Shown in pieces: positions 1 through 8,732 of a stretch of DNA of 64,000 nt; the first letter of the stretch is position 1; each line of letters opens with the position of its first letter. The notes under the pieces are model-generated. The model saw nothing but the letters and a program-made list of their open reading frames with translations. It had not been told where the DNA came from and made no database searches. Origin of the DNA: Rhodocytophaga rosea (GTDB lineage: Bacteria > Bacteroidota > Bacteroidia > Cytophagales > 172606-1); contig NZ_CP048222.1 in assembly GCF_010119975.1 (NCBI RefSeq), positions 7,292,501 through 7,356,500 of the forward strand. The letters are read 5' to 3'. The position numbers and the translations under genes are program-made.

Positions 1-923
1 CGTGCAAAAGCAGATTTATAGCCATGCGTAACATATACCCGCTGGGCGCCTGTAGCTTCTATAGCAGCGTTAAGTCCATTCCAGTCAGCATGATCAGATA
101 ATACAAATCCACGGTCCAGTGCTTTCCGGCGTTTGGCACCTCTTAAGGTCATCCAGCCAGAGGCAGAAGCAGTGGCATAGGGAGCAAATTTCCTGATCCA
201 GGGAGTAGCCATTGCTGAGGGTGGCGCCAGTACCAATCCACCTCTGTAAGTTTGATTTGGAATTTCCTTGCTCACTCTTATTACTTCCGGAAGCAAAATC
301 CCATCCTGACGCAGCGCTTCATTGGTATGCCAGATGGCTCCATGCACAAATATCTTTCCCAGACTGGTATCCAGATTCTGCAAAATGCGCTGTGCTTTTC
401 CCAGGGAATATCCAAACACGATACTTACTTTATCTGCATTCTGGTTGTCTTTCCACCACTGGTTGATTTCATCGAAAATTTCGGATTGAGGTTTCCACTG
501 ATATACTGGCAAGCCAAAAGTAGATTCGGATATAAAAGTATGGCAACGGACAGGTTCAAAGGACTGGCTTAACAAATCAGGTTCAGTTTTATAATCTCCG
601 GAAGCAACCCAGATTTCTCCCTGGTATTCAAGCCGGATTTGTGAAGATCCAACAATATGCCCTGCCGGATGAAAAGAAATTTTTACGCCATTGATGTGAA
701 TAGGCACGTTATACTCAATGGTTTGTAAGTTAATATGTTCGCCTAGCCGGAGCCGGAGTACATGTTCTGAAGTAACATGAGCCAGATAATATTTATTTCC
801 CCTGCGGGCATGGTCGCCATGGGCATGGGTAATGATCGCTTTGTCTACAGGTTGCCATGGATCAATGTACATACCGGCTTGCGGACAATACATGCCCTGG
901 GGTGTAAACTCAATTAGGCTCAT
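1..923 (-). CDS. Ligase-associated DNA exonuclease (metallo-beta-lactamase/beta-CASP fold), 3' end cut by window edge
   Basis: Reading the minus strand from the ATG at 921-923 gives an open frame to the window edge, about 307 residues with no stop, so the C-terminus is missing. The start of the protein carries the metallo-beta-lactamase zinc motif THAHGDHARRG (HxHxDH). Further on are GHIVGSSQIRLE and VASGDYKTEPDLL, and near the window edge SDHADWNGL and YVTHGYKS. These match the family of putative exonucleases encoded beside an ATP-dependent DNA ligase in many bacteria, related to the mRNA 3'-end processing nucleases. The ligase would be expected downstream, outside the window. The family and domain are clear; the nuclease role is inferred from family annotation. 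Confidence 0.85.
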   Translation of the reverse strand, partial: MSLIEFTPQGMYCPQAGMYIDPWQPVDKAIITHAHGDHARRGNKYYLAHVTSEHVLRLRLGEHINLQTIEYNVPIHINGVKISFHPAGHIVGSSQIRLEYQGEIWVASGDYKTEPDLLSQSFEPVRCHTFISESTFGLPVYQWKPQSEIFDEINQWWKDNQNADKVSIVFGYSLGKAQRILQNLDTSLGKIFVHGAIWHTNEALRQDGILLPEVIRVSKEIPNQTYRGGLVLAPPSAMATPWIRKFAPYATASASGWMTLRGAKRRKALDRGFVLSDHADWNGLNAAIEATGAQRVYVTHGYKSAFA

Positions 924-1070
924 AATAGAATTTTAGCGGTTGTTTCCCTTTTAAATTATCAGAAAGAAGCCGAAAAGCGTATTTAATAACACATACTCAA
1001 TCTGTCATGCTTCTTCTGATTCTTTCATACGCAATTTATGCTGTGTAGTTTATTTTTAAGGATTAGGCAA

Positions 1071-1096
1071 ACAAAAACCTCCCAAAAAAGGAGGTT
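1071..1096 (-). terminator. Intrinsic terminator after the 146-aa protein gene
   Basis: A 7-bp stem (1076-1082 with 1090-1096) encloses a short loop. On the minus strand it is followed by a T-rich tract (TTTTTGTTTG). It lies about 30 bp past the stop of the minus-strand gene ending at 1126. Confidence 0.7.
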
Positions 1097-1125
1097 CTCG
1101 TAATTCCTTTGAGTATGTAGAAATA

Positions 1126-1566
1126 TTATTTTTCAATAGCCTCTTCTATTGAATTGCAGTAGAGGATTTCAAATTTGTCAAAACTAAAATCAGGGTTTTC
1201 ACGGGCAATTTTTTTCCTGCCGGTAATTACACTTTGTTCAAATAATTTGTCGTTGGGTAATAGCTTTCTATGTTTCTTCAACCCTATTTTATACATGTCT
1301 TCTTTCCAAACCATATGATACCACTCCATGGATGGCTGATGAAAAGTAGTCAGCTTGCGCTTGTCAAAAATGAATTTAGTAATCTTTTCTTGTTTAATTA
1401 ATTCACTTGTTTTATTAAACAAGTTTTTAAAATCACTGATTGGGATATAAGGTACTTTTACTGTACAAACCGCAATCTCTATAGTAGGAATAAAGGTAAC
1501 ACTAGCATGTTTAGAAGTAAAAAATTCCTGAATGTCAGGATGGATTTTTATTATTTCTGTACTCAT
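1126..1566 (-). CDS. SpoIIAA/STAS-like hypothetical protein, paralog 1
   Basis: A 146-residue protein of unknown function. It is closely similar over its whole length to the product of 2037-2477, sharing KFxFDKRKLTxFHQPSMEWYH, then WKEDMYKxGLxxHRKLLP and GRxKIAREN, and the ending EEAIEK. Size and pattern (beta strand plus helix, a conserved FDKRKL segment, a C-terminal EEA helix) resemble SpoIIAA-like/STAS-type cytoplasmic proteins common in Bacteroidota; this assignment is an inference. No signal peptide or membrane segment is seen. It is followed by a terminator at 1071-1096. An ACGTATAAAT motif abuts the start codon at 1567-1576 and recurs upstream. Confidence 0.75.
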   Translation of the reverse strand: MSTEIIKIHPDIQEFFTSKHASVTFIPTIEIAVCTVKVPYIPISDFKNLFNKTSELIKQEKITKFIFDKRKLTTFHQPSMEWYHMVWKEDMYKIGLKKHRKLLPNDKLFEQSVITGRKKIARENPDFSFDKFEILYCNSIEEAIEK

Positions 1567-2036
1567 ACGTATAAATGATGATTAGATGTATGAGTAAAAT
1601 ACAAAATAATACTAACCATCTTGTTTTCCTCCTCCAGCAACTGACAATAGAATGTAATATATATTTATACGTTTAATAGAATATTTTTAATGTCAAATAG
1701 CATATTTGCTGAGAGGAGATGTTTACAGAATTTTTAATTCTAATAAACAAAGGTATGTACGTATAAATTGTTTCTAATGGAGGTTTATACGTAATGTAGG
1801 ATATATTATAAGATTATAAATTCAGATGCATTCAAAAAATGGGCTAATACTATAAGTTTAGACTTTCAAAAGGTTATAGAAAAAGTCTAATTGAGTATTT
1901 AGATTGTACACGAATCTCCCTTCCAAGGTTCACCCACACGCTTGTAATTAATAAGTAGCTATAAACTGGGTTTGTAAAGTGAACTGCCAGTTAATCAGAA
2001 ATATTTATAATACGGACTGATTTTTTGGTAGGGCAA
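1567..2036. promoter_or_regulatory. Intergenic region with four alternating copies of ACGTATAAAT/ATTTATACGT
   Basis: This 470-bp gap between the two paralogs contains no credible ORF. It holds ACGTATAAAT at 1567-1576, its inverse at 1663-1672, the direct form again at 1759-1768, and a nine-base inverse TTTATACGT at 1784-1792. The first three are spaced exactly 96 bp apart and alternate in orientation. They could be operator sites for a regulator of the downstream gene; no regulator is identified. Confidence 0.4.
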
Positions 2037-2477
2037 TCACTTTTCTATGGCTTCCTCGAGCGTCCTGCAATACAAAATGTCATATTTTTCAAAATCATAC
2101 CAGGGATTTTCACGGGCTATTCTCTTGCGGCCTTCTGCTACATTCCTTTGAAAAATTTTATCTTCTGGTAACAATTTACGGTGAGAACGCAATCCGGCTT
2201 TATACATGTCTTCTTTCCAAACCAGATGATACCATTCCATGGATGGCTGATGAAAAGCGGTGAGTTTGCGCTTGTCAAAAACGAATTTGGTAATACCTTC
2301 CTGTTGAATGAGTTCGCCGGCTGTACGCAATAGTTTTTCAAATTCAGCTTTGGGTATATAAGCGGCTGTTACTGTACAGATGGCAATAGGCATTGCCTCA
2401 ACAGTTGAAATAGTAGCATGTTTGCCAACTATATATTCACGGATGCTATCTTGCATTGAAATGGCTAAAGAGGACAT
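2037..2477 (-). CDS. SpoIIAA/STAS-like hypothetical protein, paralog 2
   Basis: This 146-residue paralog of the 1126-1566 product has identical length and orientation, with the same motifs (FDKRKLTAFHQPSMEWYH, KEDMYKAGL, HRKLLPEDK, GRKRIAREN, EEAIEK). It also appears to be a soluble cytoplasmic protein. The two copies are a tandem duplication now separated by 470 bp. The N-terminal half has diverged more than the central FHQPSMEWYH block, which suggests that the centre carries the function. The upstream region lacks the exact ACGTATAAAT motif, keeping only a related CCGTATACTTAAAT near 2517-2530, so the copies may be regulated differently. Function is unknown. Confidence 0.75.
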   Translation of the reverse strand: MSSLAISMQDSIREYIVGKHATISTVEAMPIAICTVTAAYIPKAEFEKLLRTAGELIQQEGITKFVFDKRKLTAFHQPSMEWYHLVWKEDMYKAGLRSHRKLLPEDKIFQRNVAEGRKRIARENPWYDFEKYDILYCRTLEEAIEK

Positions 2478-2743
2478 AATTTGTTGTTTAAGGATGAAAA
2501 ATCAGATGATTGTGTACCCGTATACTTAAATTTACCTGATAGTCTAAACTTTACACCCAGAAAACATTTGGATATCTCGCGTAGATACCAGCCCCTGTGC
2601 AAAAAAATCTTTGATAAAGCTTAAGAAAAATGCAGCCTATTCTTTGGAAAAGTTTGAATTACAACTTTTTATAGAAATTAAATATAGAAAGTTTCTGCTT
2701 TAATTCAAATATTAAAATTGAAAAAATTAAAATCAACTATTTG

Positions 2744-3463
2744 TCAGATTGTTTTCAGCGTAGACATGCCACCATCCATTCCAATCCACTGACCTGTTAT
2801 CCAGGAAGCCTGGTCAGAAAGCAGGTATACAGCCAGTGAGGCTATTTCTTCCGGGGTACCAATTCTACCCAATGGATGCCTTTTATCAGCATTTTCTTTT
2901 TTTTCTGGGGTGGAAAGCAGGTTTCCGGCTAAGGGTGTATGGGTGAGGGAGGGCGCAATACTATTAAAACGTATATGACTGGAGGCATATTCAGCTGCCA
3001 AAGATACGGCCAAACCATGTAAGGCACTTTTAGCTGTGGCAACTGAAGCATGAAAATTCATTCCGGTTCTGGCGGCAACCGTTCCAAAGAAAACCACACT
3101 GGCTCCGGAAGATTTCTTTAAATGTTTAATAGTTGCCTGTAATACACGTACAGCGCCAAATACATTTACCTGCATATCCTGCATAAAATCTTCTTCGGTC
3201 AATCTGGTAAAGGGCTTGAGGTTTATGGTGCCAGGACAATAAACCAATCCATGCAATACATCAGGCAAAGCCGAGAGCGCCTGTATATCTCCTGTTACAT
3301 CTATTTGCAGCTGCGTTACCCTTAACTCAGTAAGAACTTCTATTGTACGCCTGGAAGCTGTAATCACATATGCTCCTTGATCGATCAGTTGTTTAGTTAT
3401 GGCCAGACCAATGCCAGAACTTCCGCCTATGACCAGAATATTTTTTCCTTTCACAGTATTCAT
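2744..3463 (-). CDS. SDR-family oxidoreductase with atypical active site
   Basis: Short-chain dehydrogenase/reductase of about 239 residues, starting at the ATG at 3461-3463 (MNTVKGKNILVIGGSSGIG); an upstream in-frame start would add an unlikely N-terminus. The NAD(P)-binding motif GGSSGIG lies near residues 12-18, and the C-terminus has SDQASWITGQWIGMDGG, typical of 3-oxoacyl-ACP reductase-like SDRs. In the catalytic YxxxK segment the sequence is HASVATAK: the lysine is present, but the residue four before it is Val rather than Tyr. The fold is certain; substrate and even dehydrogenase activity are uncertain. It reads in the same direction as the envelope cluster upstream, from which it is separated by about 180 bp. 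Confidence 0.85.
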   Translation of the reverse strand: MNTVKGKNILVIGGSSGIGLAITKQLIDQGAYVITASRRTIEVLTELRVTQLQIDVTGDIQALSALPDVLHGLVYCPGTINLKPFTRLTEEDFMQDMQVNVFGAVRVLQATIKHLKKSSGASVVFFGTVAARTGMNFHASVATAKSALHGLAVSLAAEYASSHIRFNSIAPSLTHTPLAGNLLSTPEKKENADKRHPLGRIGTPEEIASLAVYLLSDQASWITGQWIGMDGGMSTLKTI

Positions 3464-3640
3464 ATTGCTACAACTGGTGCGTATGCTAAATGTTTGGAAG
3501 AAAGAAGGGATCAAAGAAATAATTCCGCCCATGAACTAATTCCCTACAGGCAGAGATTTCTAGAGGAAATGAAAAAGTGATGATAGAAATCCAGAATGTA
3601 AAGCTTCCGGGGTAACTGTATTTTTCAGGCCGCCGAAGAA

Positions 3641-4906
3641 TTAGCGCTGATTTAGCCAGGTTTGTGGATTTAGCTTTTTATCGTTCTGCCAGATCTGGAA
3701 TTGCAGTTCAGAAGTTCCGTTTTTATCAGTGTATACTTCGCCCAGCACCTGGTTGGCTTTTACAGTTTGGCCGGCAGCGACAGTAACTTTGGCAAGTTTG
3801 GCATATACGGTGGTATAATCGCCATGTTTGATAAATACAATCTTATTTTTACCAGGGATGGAAGCAACCGTAAGAACTTCACCCTCATATACGGCTCTCA
3901 CTTCTTCTCCTTTATTAGTCTGAATATTTACCCCATGATTATCAATCATGATGCCTTTTAGAACTGGATGGGGTTGTTCGCCGAATTTCCCGGAAATAAA
4001 ACCGGATTTTACCGGCCAGTTTAATTTGGATTTGCTTCCGGCAAAGGAAGTAGAAACAGAAGCTTCTGCCGCAGACAAAGCTACTGCTGTAGCATTATTT
4101 TCAGCTTTTCTGGCAGCGGCTCTCCGGGCTTCCTCTTCAATCAAATCTGTGATCAGTTTTTCCAGGCGATCGGCCGCTTGTTTGGCTTCGGCGAGTTCTA
4201 CCTGCAGCTCTTTTTCCCGGTCACTCAGCTGCCTTACAACTGTATTTTGTTTTTCTTTTAAGACAAGCAGATTATTGTTCTCCGTGATACGGGCCAGTAA
4301 CAGGCGGTTTTTTTCTTCTTTTTTCGAGTTCAGTTCATCCCGCTGAATAGTAAGAATGGCTTTGATCTTTTGAATCTGGTCTACCTGAATGGTACGGGCC
4401 TGGGAATATTGCTGTAGATATTTAATCCGCATCACCAGTTGAGTGAAGGTTTCTGAAGAAAATATATACACCAGTTTACTATAACCATTGCTTGCCTTTG
4501 AAGCTGCATAAATCATAGCAGCATATTCTTTCCGGAGCTTTTCCAGATCATTTTCCATAGAAACGGTAATCTGGCCGAGTTCGCCCATTTCCTGATCCAA
4601 TAGCTGAATCTCCCTGGTAATAAAGTTAATTAACTGCGACTGATTGGTGATCTGTTGATTGATGGCGCTGAGCTGACCAAGGGTAGCTTGTTTCTGATCA
4701 GCGGTTTCCCGAAGATTTTTATTGGTTTCCTCTCTCTTTTTTAGCAATTGTTTTTTCTCTTTCTCCAGCTGGGCTTTCGTTTTCTGAGCGTAGAGAGTTC
4801 CGGTGGCAGCAAGCCAGAAAAAGGCTAAAAGAAAAACTCCTTTTAGGATACCAGATATATATCCCTTAAAAAATACTTCACTTCCTGTCATATTTCTGCG
4901 GAACAT
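3641..4906 (-). CDS. EnvC-like murein hydrolase activator / M23 peptidase-domain protein
   Basis: This 421-residue protein has an N-terminal hydrophobic export segment (GVFLLAFFWLAATGTLYAQ), then about 230 residues of charged coiled coil rich in K, E and Q, then a C-terminal LytM/M23 domain (VKSGFISGKFGEQPHPVLKG, NHGVNIQTNKGEEVRAVYEG, FIKHGDYTTVYAKL). In the M23 domain the zinc-binding H and D look altered (NHGVNI rather than HxGxDI), as in degenerate EnvC activators that stimulate amidases rather than cut peptidoglycan. The expected role is periplasmic control of peptidoglycan hydrolysis in cell division. It overlaps the end of the upstream DUF4292 gene; an alternative ATG at 4889-4891 shortens the overlap. 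It is the last gene of the four-gene cluster starting at 8470. Confidence 0.88.
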   Translation of the reverse strand: MFRRNMTGSEVFFKGYISGILKGVFLLAFFWLAATGTLYAQKTKAQLEKEKKQLLKKREETNKNLRETADQKQATLGQLSAINQQITNQSQLINFITREIQLLDQEMGELGQITVSMENDLEKLRKEYAAMIYAASKASNGYSKLVYIFSSETFTQLVMRIKYLQQYSQARTIQVDQIQKIKAILTIQRDELNSKKEEKNRLLLARITENNNLLVLKEKQNTVVRQLSDREKELQVELAEAKQAADRLEKLITDLIEEEARRAAARKAENNATAVALSAAEASVSTSFAGSKSKLNWPVKSGFISGKFGEQPHPVLKGIMIDNHGVNIQTNKGEEVRAVYEGEVLTVASIPGKNKIVFIKHGDYTTVYAKLAKVTVAAGQTVKANQVLGEVYTDKNGTSELQFQIWQNDKKLNPQTWLNQR

Positions 4907-5638
4907 TGAAAGGAAATTTAAGTTCTTTATCAGAAATCTCGGCTTTCAGATGCTGTATGGTTACCAGGGTGCTATAATGCCCTTGTGATGATTGATATTG
5001 TAAAGAAATTAAGCTGCTGTAGGGAAACAAAAAGTTATTCAGCATGTTAAAATTCTCATAATCCAGCGTTAATGAATTATTTGTGGGCTGTTCTACCATC
5101 AATATCTTTTTCAGTTTCATATTATCTGCACTGATATAGTTATCAATAGTAACCTGCTGGTCATTCTGCCGGAGTAAATAAAAGTCTTTTTCCTTGATCA
5201 TTTTTACTTTTTCCTTTTGGGGGCTATAGGCAGATTTCCCAGAATAGCAGCCTGCATAAGATCAAAGGTGATATTAAAACCGAATTTTTCGCTCAGTGAT
5301 TTAAAATCGTAGGTTGTAAAATCATTTTTGAGCTTATCTACTACAAAAATAGAATCCTGTGTAATCAGGCTGCGGATACCTTCTACACCTACTTTGGAAA
5401 TAGACAGCCAGATGATACTGTCTTTTTTCATGCGGATGTTTACAGTTGCCGTCAGGTTATTTTCGGCATCTTTATAGGTGATTTTAGATTTGGAGTTGAA
5501 GTAAGCGAAATCAATTTCCTGAACTTTAAATTCTGTATTGTCGGTAGCTACGGTGGGAGTAGCTGTTATTTTTTGTCTTTTACAGGCGCTGGCAATAATA
5601 CCAAAACAACATAGTATAATAAGAATGTGTTTATTCAT
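4878..5638 (-). pseudogene. DUF4292-family lipoprotein, split by a single-base frameshift
   Basis: Two adjacent ORFs encode the halves of one DUF4292 protein. The first starts at the ATG at 5636-5638 (MNKHILIILCCFGIIASAC, a lipoprotein signal peptide) and runs to NLPIAPKRKK with a stop at 5204-5206. The second resumes at KMIKEKDFYLLRQ and ends at 4878. Adding one base in the C-run of the coding strand (G5 at 5219-5223 on the plus strand) fuses them without a stop (NLPIAPQKEKVKMIKEKDF). Nearby A-runs could also host the indel. The start overlaps the stop of the TPR gene by 8 bp, suggesting translational coupling, and the end overlaps the EnvC-like gene. DUF4292 proteins are outer-membrane-associated lipoproteins of unknown role in Bacteroidota. 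Confidence 0.8.
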
Positions 5639-7370
5639 AAAGTTTTTTCTGGGCAATTTTCTTGTCGATCTGGTCACTGCTTTCTCCAGCTTGCTTGGCT
5701 TTCATCCATTGTTGTAATGCCAGATCTGTTTCTCCCAGTTTATAGAGTACATCGCCGTAATGTTCCAGAATAGTGCCATTTGTGGAATTCTTCGCCGCTT
5801 TCTCCAGGTATTTTCTGGCCTGCTGGTAATCTTCCATCATATACAGAATCCAGGCATAGGTATCTAAATACGTCGGATTATCCGGATGCTTTTCTACCAG
5901 TTTGCCAGCCATCTGTTTGGCTTTGTCTAATTTTTCTTTCCGGAGTGAAAGATAATAGCTGTAATTATTCAAAACGCTCGCATTCTCAGGATCATTGGCG
6001 AGCACGGCTTCATAGGCGGCATCAGAACGGATATGATCACTAAGGCCATTATAAGAATCACCCAGCATCATATTGATGTCATTGAGTAGCTGCTTGTTTT
6101 CTGAGGAAAGTTTTTTGCTCTCTTCCAGCGACTGTACAGCCTTGTCATAATCCTTTTTGGTAAGGTAAGCATATCCATTAAAAAACCAGAAAACTCCCTG
6201 ATTGGGGAAAAGCTCCAGTGCTTGCTCAGAGTGTTTGGTCAGGCTGTCTACTTCATTTAATTCCCAGTCCAGACGGATAATCTGGTGCCATATTTCAAAA
6301 CTGGAATTATCAAGGCTGCAGGCTTTAGAATAAGCCTCTCTGGCCTTTTGCTTTTCTTTAGACATTTCAAGCAGATTGCCATATATCGCATACGCTTTGG
6401 CTTCACCGGGATGTGCCTTAATAATCAAATCAGCCAGTTTAAGCGCATTTTTTTTGGAAGCATCGTCTTTCAGGTTTTTGGAATAGCTGATCAGAATCTG
6501 TACTTTGGTATCAGGCTCCAGATCAGGGCTGCTGAAAGCAAGCAATAATTCCTGGTCTGCTTTATCAGTCTGCCCATTGGTGCGGTAAATGTCCGATAAT
6601 ACCAACCTGGCTTGAGCCTGATCAGCGCCTTGTTCGATAATGTTTTGTAGCAGGGGGATTGCTTCTTTCTGGCGTCCGTTAGAAATATAGATTTCAGCCA
6701 GCAGTATGGCATATTTGATTTCTTCAGGAAAGGTTTCTACCAGCTTTTTGCCTTCAACAATGGCTTCGTTGGGTTTATTTAATTTAAGATAGATCTGCTG
6801 TTTCTGCCGTACTACATCTTCATTAATTCCTATGGTTTTTTCTACTTTATCATACAATTTGATGGCATCTTCGAACTTTTCCTGAAATAAATATATATTG
6901 GCCAGGTTAAAATAGCTTTCCAGGTCTTCCGGCATTTTCTTCATCTGATCCTGATAGACCTTTATTGCCTGTGCAAATTTTTTATCCTTTTCATATAATC
7001 CGGCCAGCAACTGGTAAAAATATTTATTGGTGTCGTCCAGTTTCAGGGCTTTTTCGGCATAGGCAATGGCTTCCGGCTGGTTTCCAATGCGGGAATAGGC
7101 ATCAGCAATGGCATAGTGCGTACCTCCGTTATCAGGGTCCATTTCCAGAGATTTTCCAAACTGGTCTATGGCTTTCTGATAATTTTCGAGCACAAAGAAT
7201 TTCATGCCTTCCGAAAAATAATATTCACCTAACCCTGAATTTTTATTGCGCTGCTGTGGAACGCTTTCCTTTTCTTTTTTTTTGGAACGCTGTGCCCATG
7301 CAGTGTTTGGGTCCCACAACAGGAGCAGAAGAGAAAAAATGGCCAGATACCTATACTTGCAATGATTCAT
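5631..7370 (-). CDS. Tetratricopeptide repeat protein, exported
   Basis: A 579-residue protein with an N-terminal signal peptide (YLAIFSLLLLLWDPNTAWAQ), a basic linker (RSKKKEKESVPQQR), then serial TPR units through most of its length, for example YYFSEGMKFFVLENYQKAI, GGTHYAIADAYSRIGNQPEA and YFNLANIYLFQEKFEDAI. The final repeats (ILEHYGDVLYKLGETDLAL) resemble the end of Bacteroidota TPR proteins paired with DUF4292 and M23/EnvC genes. It is probably a periplasmic or inner-membrane-facing scaffold in envelope assembly; the exact partner is not known from sequence. It lies about 95 bp downstream of the nucleotidyltransferase gene and overlaps the DUF4292 start by 8 bp. Confidence 0.88.
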   Translation of the reverse strand: MNHCKYRYLAIFSLLLLLWDPNTAWAQRSKKKEKESVPQQRNKNSGLGEYYFSEGMKFFVLENYQKAIDQFGKSLEMDPDNGGTHYAIADAYSRIGNQPEAIAYAEKALKLDDTNKYFYQLLAGLYEKDKKFAQAIKVYQDQMKKMPEDLESYFNLANIYLFQEKFEDAIKLYDKVEKTIGINEDVVRQKQQIYLKLNKPNEAIVEGKKLVETFPEEIKYAILLAEIYISNGRQKEAIPLLQNIIEQGADQAQARLVLSDIYRTNGQTDKADQELLLAFSSPDLEPDTKVQILISYSKNLKDDASKKNALKLADLIIKAHPGEAKAYAIYGNLLEMSKEKQKAREAYSKACSLDNSSFEIWHQIIRLDWELNEVDSLTKHSEQALELFPNQGVFWFFNGYAYLTKKDYDKAVQSLEESKKLSSENKQLLNDINMMLGDSYNGLSDHIRSDAAYEAVLANDPENASVLNNYSYYLSLRKEKLDKAKQMAGKLVEKHPDNPTYLDTYAWILYMMEDYQQARKYLEKAAKNSTNGTILEHYGDVLYKLGETDLALQQWMKAKQAGESSDQIDKKIAQKKLYE

Positions 7371-7465
7371 TGGAAAAGAAAGGTTGATAAAGGTAACGGA
7401 AGATAAAACCTGTACAGATCAAACAAGGTAGCGGCAAGTGCCTTATGCACTTGCCTGTTAAAGCC

Positions 7466-8470
7466 CTATCCCAAAATTACATTATAATCTCCCACACTCA
7501 AATCACTCGATTTACCTTCAAATTTAACAAAATTCCCTAACATTGAGTTTGAAATGTTGGCATTTATCACAGATGTATTTTTTTGAATAATTGAATTCTT
7601 TACCACAGAATCCTGAATGCTGCTGCCATCACCTACCGAAACATACGGGCCTACCACTGAATTCTGGATTTTAACATTCTTTCCAATGTATACCGGCGGA
7701 ATTACCACTGAATTATTTGTTTGGGCGGAGCCATCTACCAGTTGTGTATCTTTAATATACTCCAGATAACGCTGGTTGGTGTATACGGTTGCATCCTTAT
7801 TGCCACAATCGAGCCATTCCGTTACCTGGCCAGGCATAAATTTAATGCCTTTTTGTTTCATGTTTTCCAGGGCATTGGTCAGCTGGAATTCGCCTTTGTC
7901 TTTGATGTTGTTATCTATCAGATACTGAAGTTCTTTGCGTAGGTTTGCCCCATCTTTCACGTAATAAATACCGATAATTGCCAGATCTGATACGAAAGTT
8001 TCAGGTTTTTCTACAAACTCGGTAATTTCGTTCTGCGCATTCAGTTTAACTACCCCAAACGGACGAGGATCTTCTACCTTTTGTACCCAGATAATTCCTT
8101 CTTTTGTAACATCTAACGTAAAATCTGCCTTAAATAGTGTGTCGGCAAAGGCAATTACCACATTGCCTTCCAAAGCTTCCTTGGCACATAAAATAGCGTG
8201 AGCCGTGCCCAGTGGTTCATCCTGATAATGTATGGTCCCTTTGGCACCCACCGATTCGGCAATGCTGAGGAGTTGTTTTTCTACTTCTTTACCAAAATCT
8301 CCGATAATAAAAGCAACCTGATCCACTGGCTGATTACAAACTTTAGCAATATCTTCTACCAAACGTTGTACAATGGGTTTTCCGGCAATCGGAATTAAAG
8401 GTTTAGGAATCGTGAGTGTATGCGGGCGCATTCTTTTGCCCATACCAGCCATCGGGATGATTATTTTCAT
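7466..8470 (-). CDS. Sugar-phosphate nucleotidyltransferase
   Basis: A 334-residue enzyme of the NTP-transferase family (glucose-1-phosphate thymidylyltransferase/UTP-sugar pyrophosphorylase type). The N-terminus MKIIIPMAGMGKRMRPHTL contains the nucleotide-binding signature GxGxRxxPxT, followed by KPLIPIAGKPIV. The metal-binding region is VVIAFADTLF, and VEKPETF is the sugar-phosphate region. The last 90 residues show hexapeptide-like repeats (VVIPPVYIGKNVKIQNSVVG, PYVSVGDGSSIQDSVV), forming a left-handed beta helix. It would make an NDP-sugar in the cytoplasm for surface polysaccharide or cell-wall precursors; the sugar is not determinable. It is the first gene of the cluster leading into the TPR, DUF4292 and EnvC-like genes. 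Confidence 0.9.
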   Translation of the reverse strand: MKIIIPMAGMGKRMRPHTLTIPKPLIPIAGKPIVQRLVEDIAKVCNQPVDQVAFIIGDFGKEVEKQLLSIAESVGAKGTIHYQDEPLGTAHAILCAKEALEGNVVIAFADTLFKADFTLDVTKEGIIWVQKVEDPRPFGVVKLNAQNEITEFVEKPETFVSDLAIIGIYYVKDGANLRKELQYLIDNNIKDKGEFQLTNALENMKQKGIKFMPGQVTEWLDCGNKDATVYTNQRYLEYIKDTQLVDGSAQTNNSVVIPPVYIGKNVKIQNSVVGPYVSVGDGSSIQDSVVKNSIIQKNTSVINANISNSMLGNFVKFEGKSSDLSVGDYNVILG

Positions 8471-8550
8471 AAGGGGTATATAGGTTTTTTGTTAAAATAA
8501 TTGGTAAAGAAAGAAAATTAATGAAAATCTGGAAAGGAATGGGAAAAGAT

Positions 8551-8592
8551 AATTACGAATTACGAATTACGAATTACGAATTACGAATTACC
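8551..8592. repeat. Tandem heptamer repeat (AATTACG x6)
   Basis: Five perfect AATTACG units are followed by AATTACC, within the spacer between the nucleotidyltransferase start and the dtd stop. The same heptamer appears twice at 20333-20346 and once at 22751-22757, so it is a dispersed simple-sequence motif of this genome. Confidence 0.9.
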
Positions 8593-8732
8593 TTTTCTTA
8601 GAAGCCTGTTTCCAGCAATAAGTGATAGAGTAAACGAATGCTATACATTGGCCTGACCAATTAAACATGTTGTGTGTATCCATTTGATAGAATGCGGTAA
8701 ATCTTTTCATCCACTTAATCCAGGTTCCAGCC

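Noticed and set aside
212-572. Plus-strand frames of 84 and 106 codons at the left edge.
   Set aside because: They run opposite to the clear exonuclease frame on the minus strand and have no family features.
3377-3580. A plus-strand 67-codon frame overlapping the SDR start.
   Set aside because: It is a shadow of the SDR frame on the opposite strand.
8551-8592. The heptamer array considered as a CRISPR repeat.
   Set aside because: There are no spacers; it is a simple tandem repeat.
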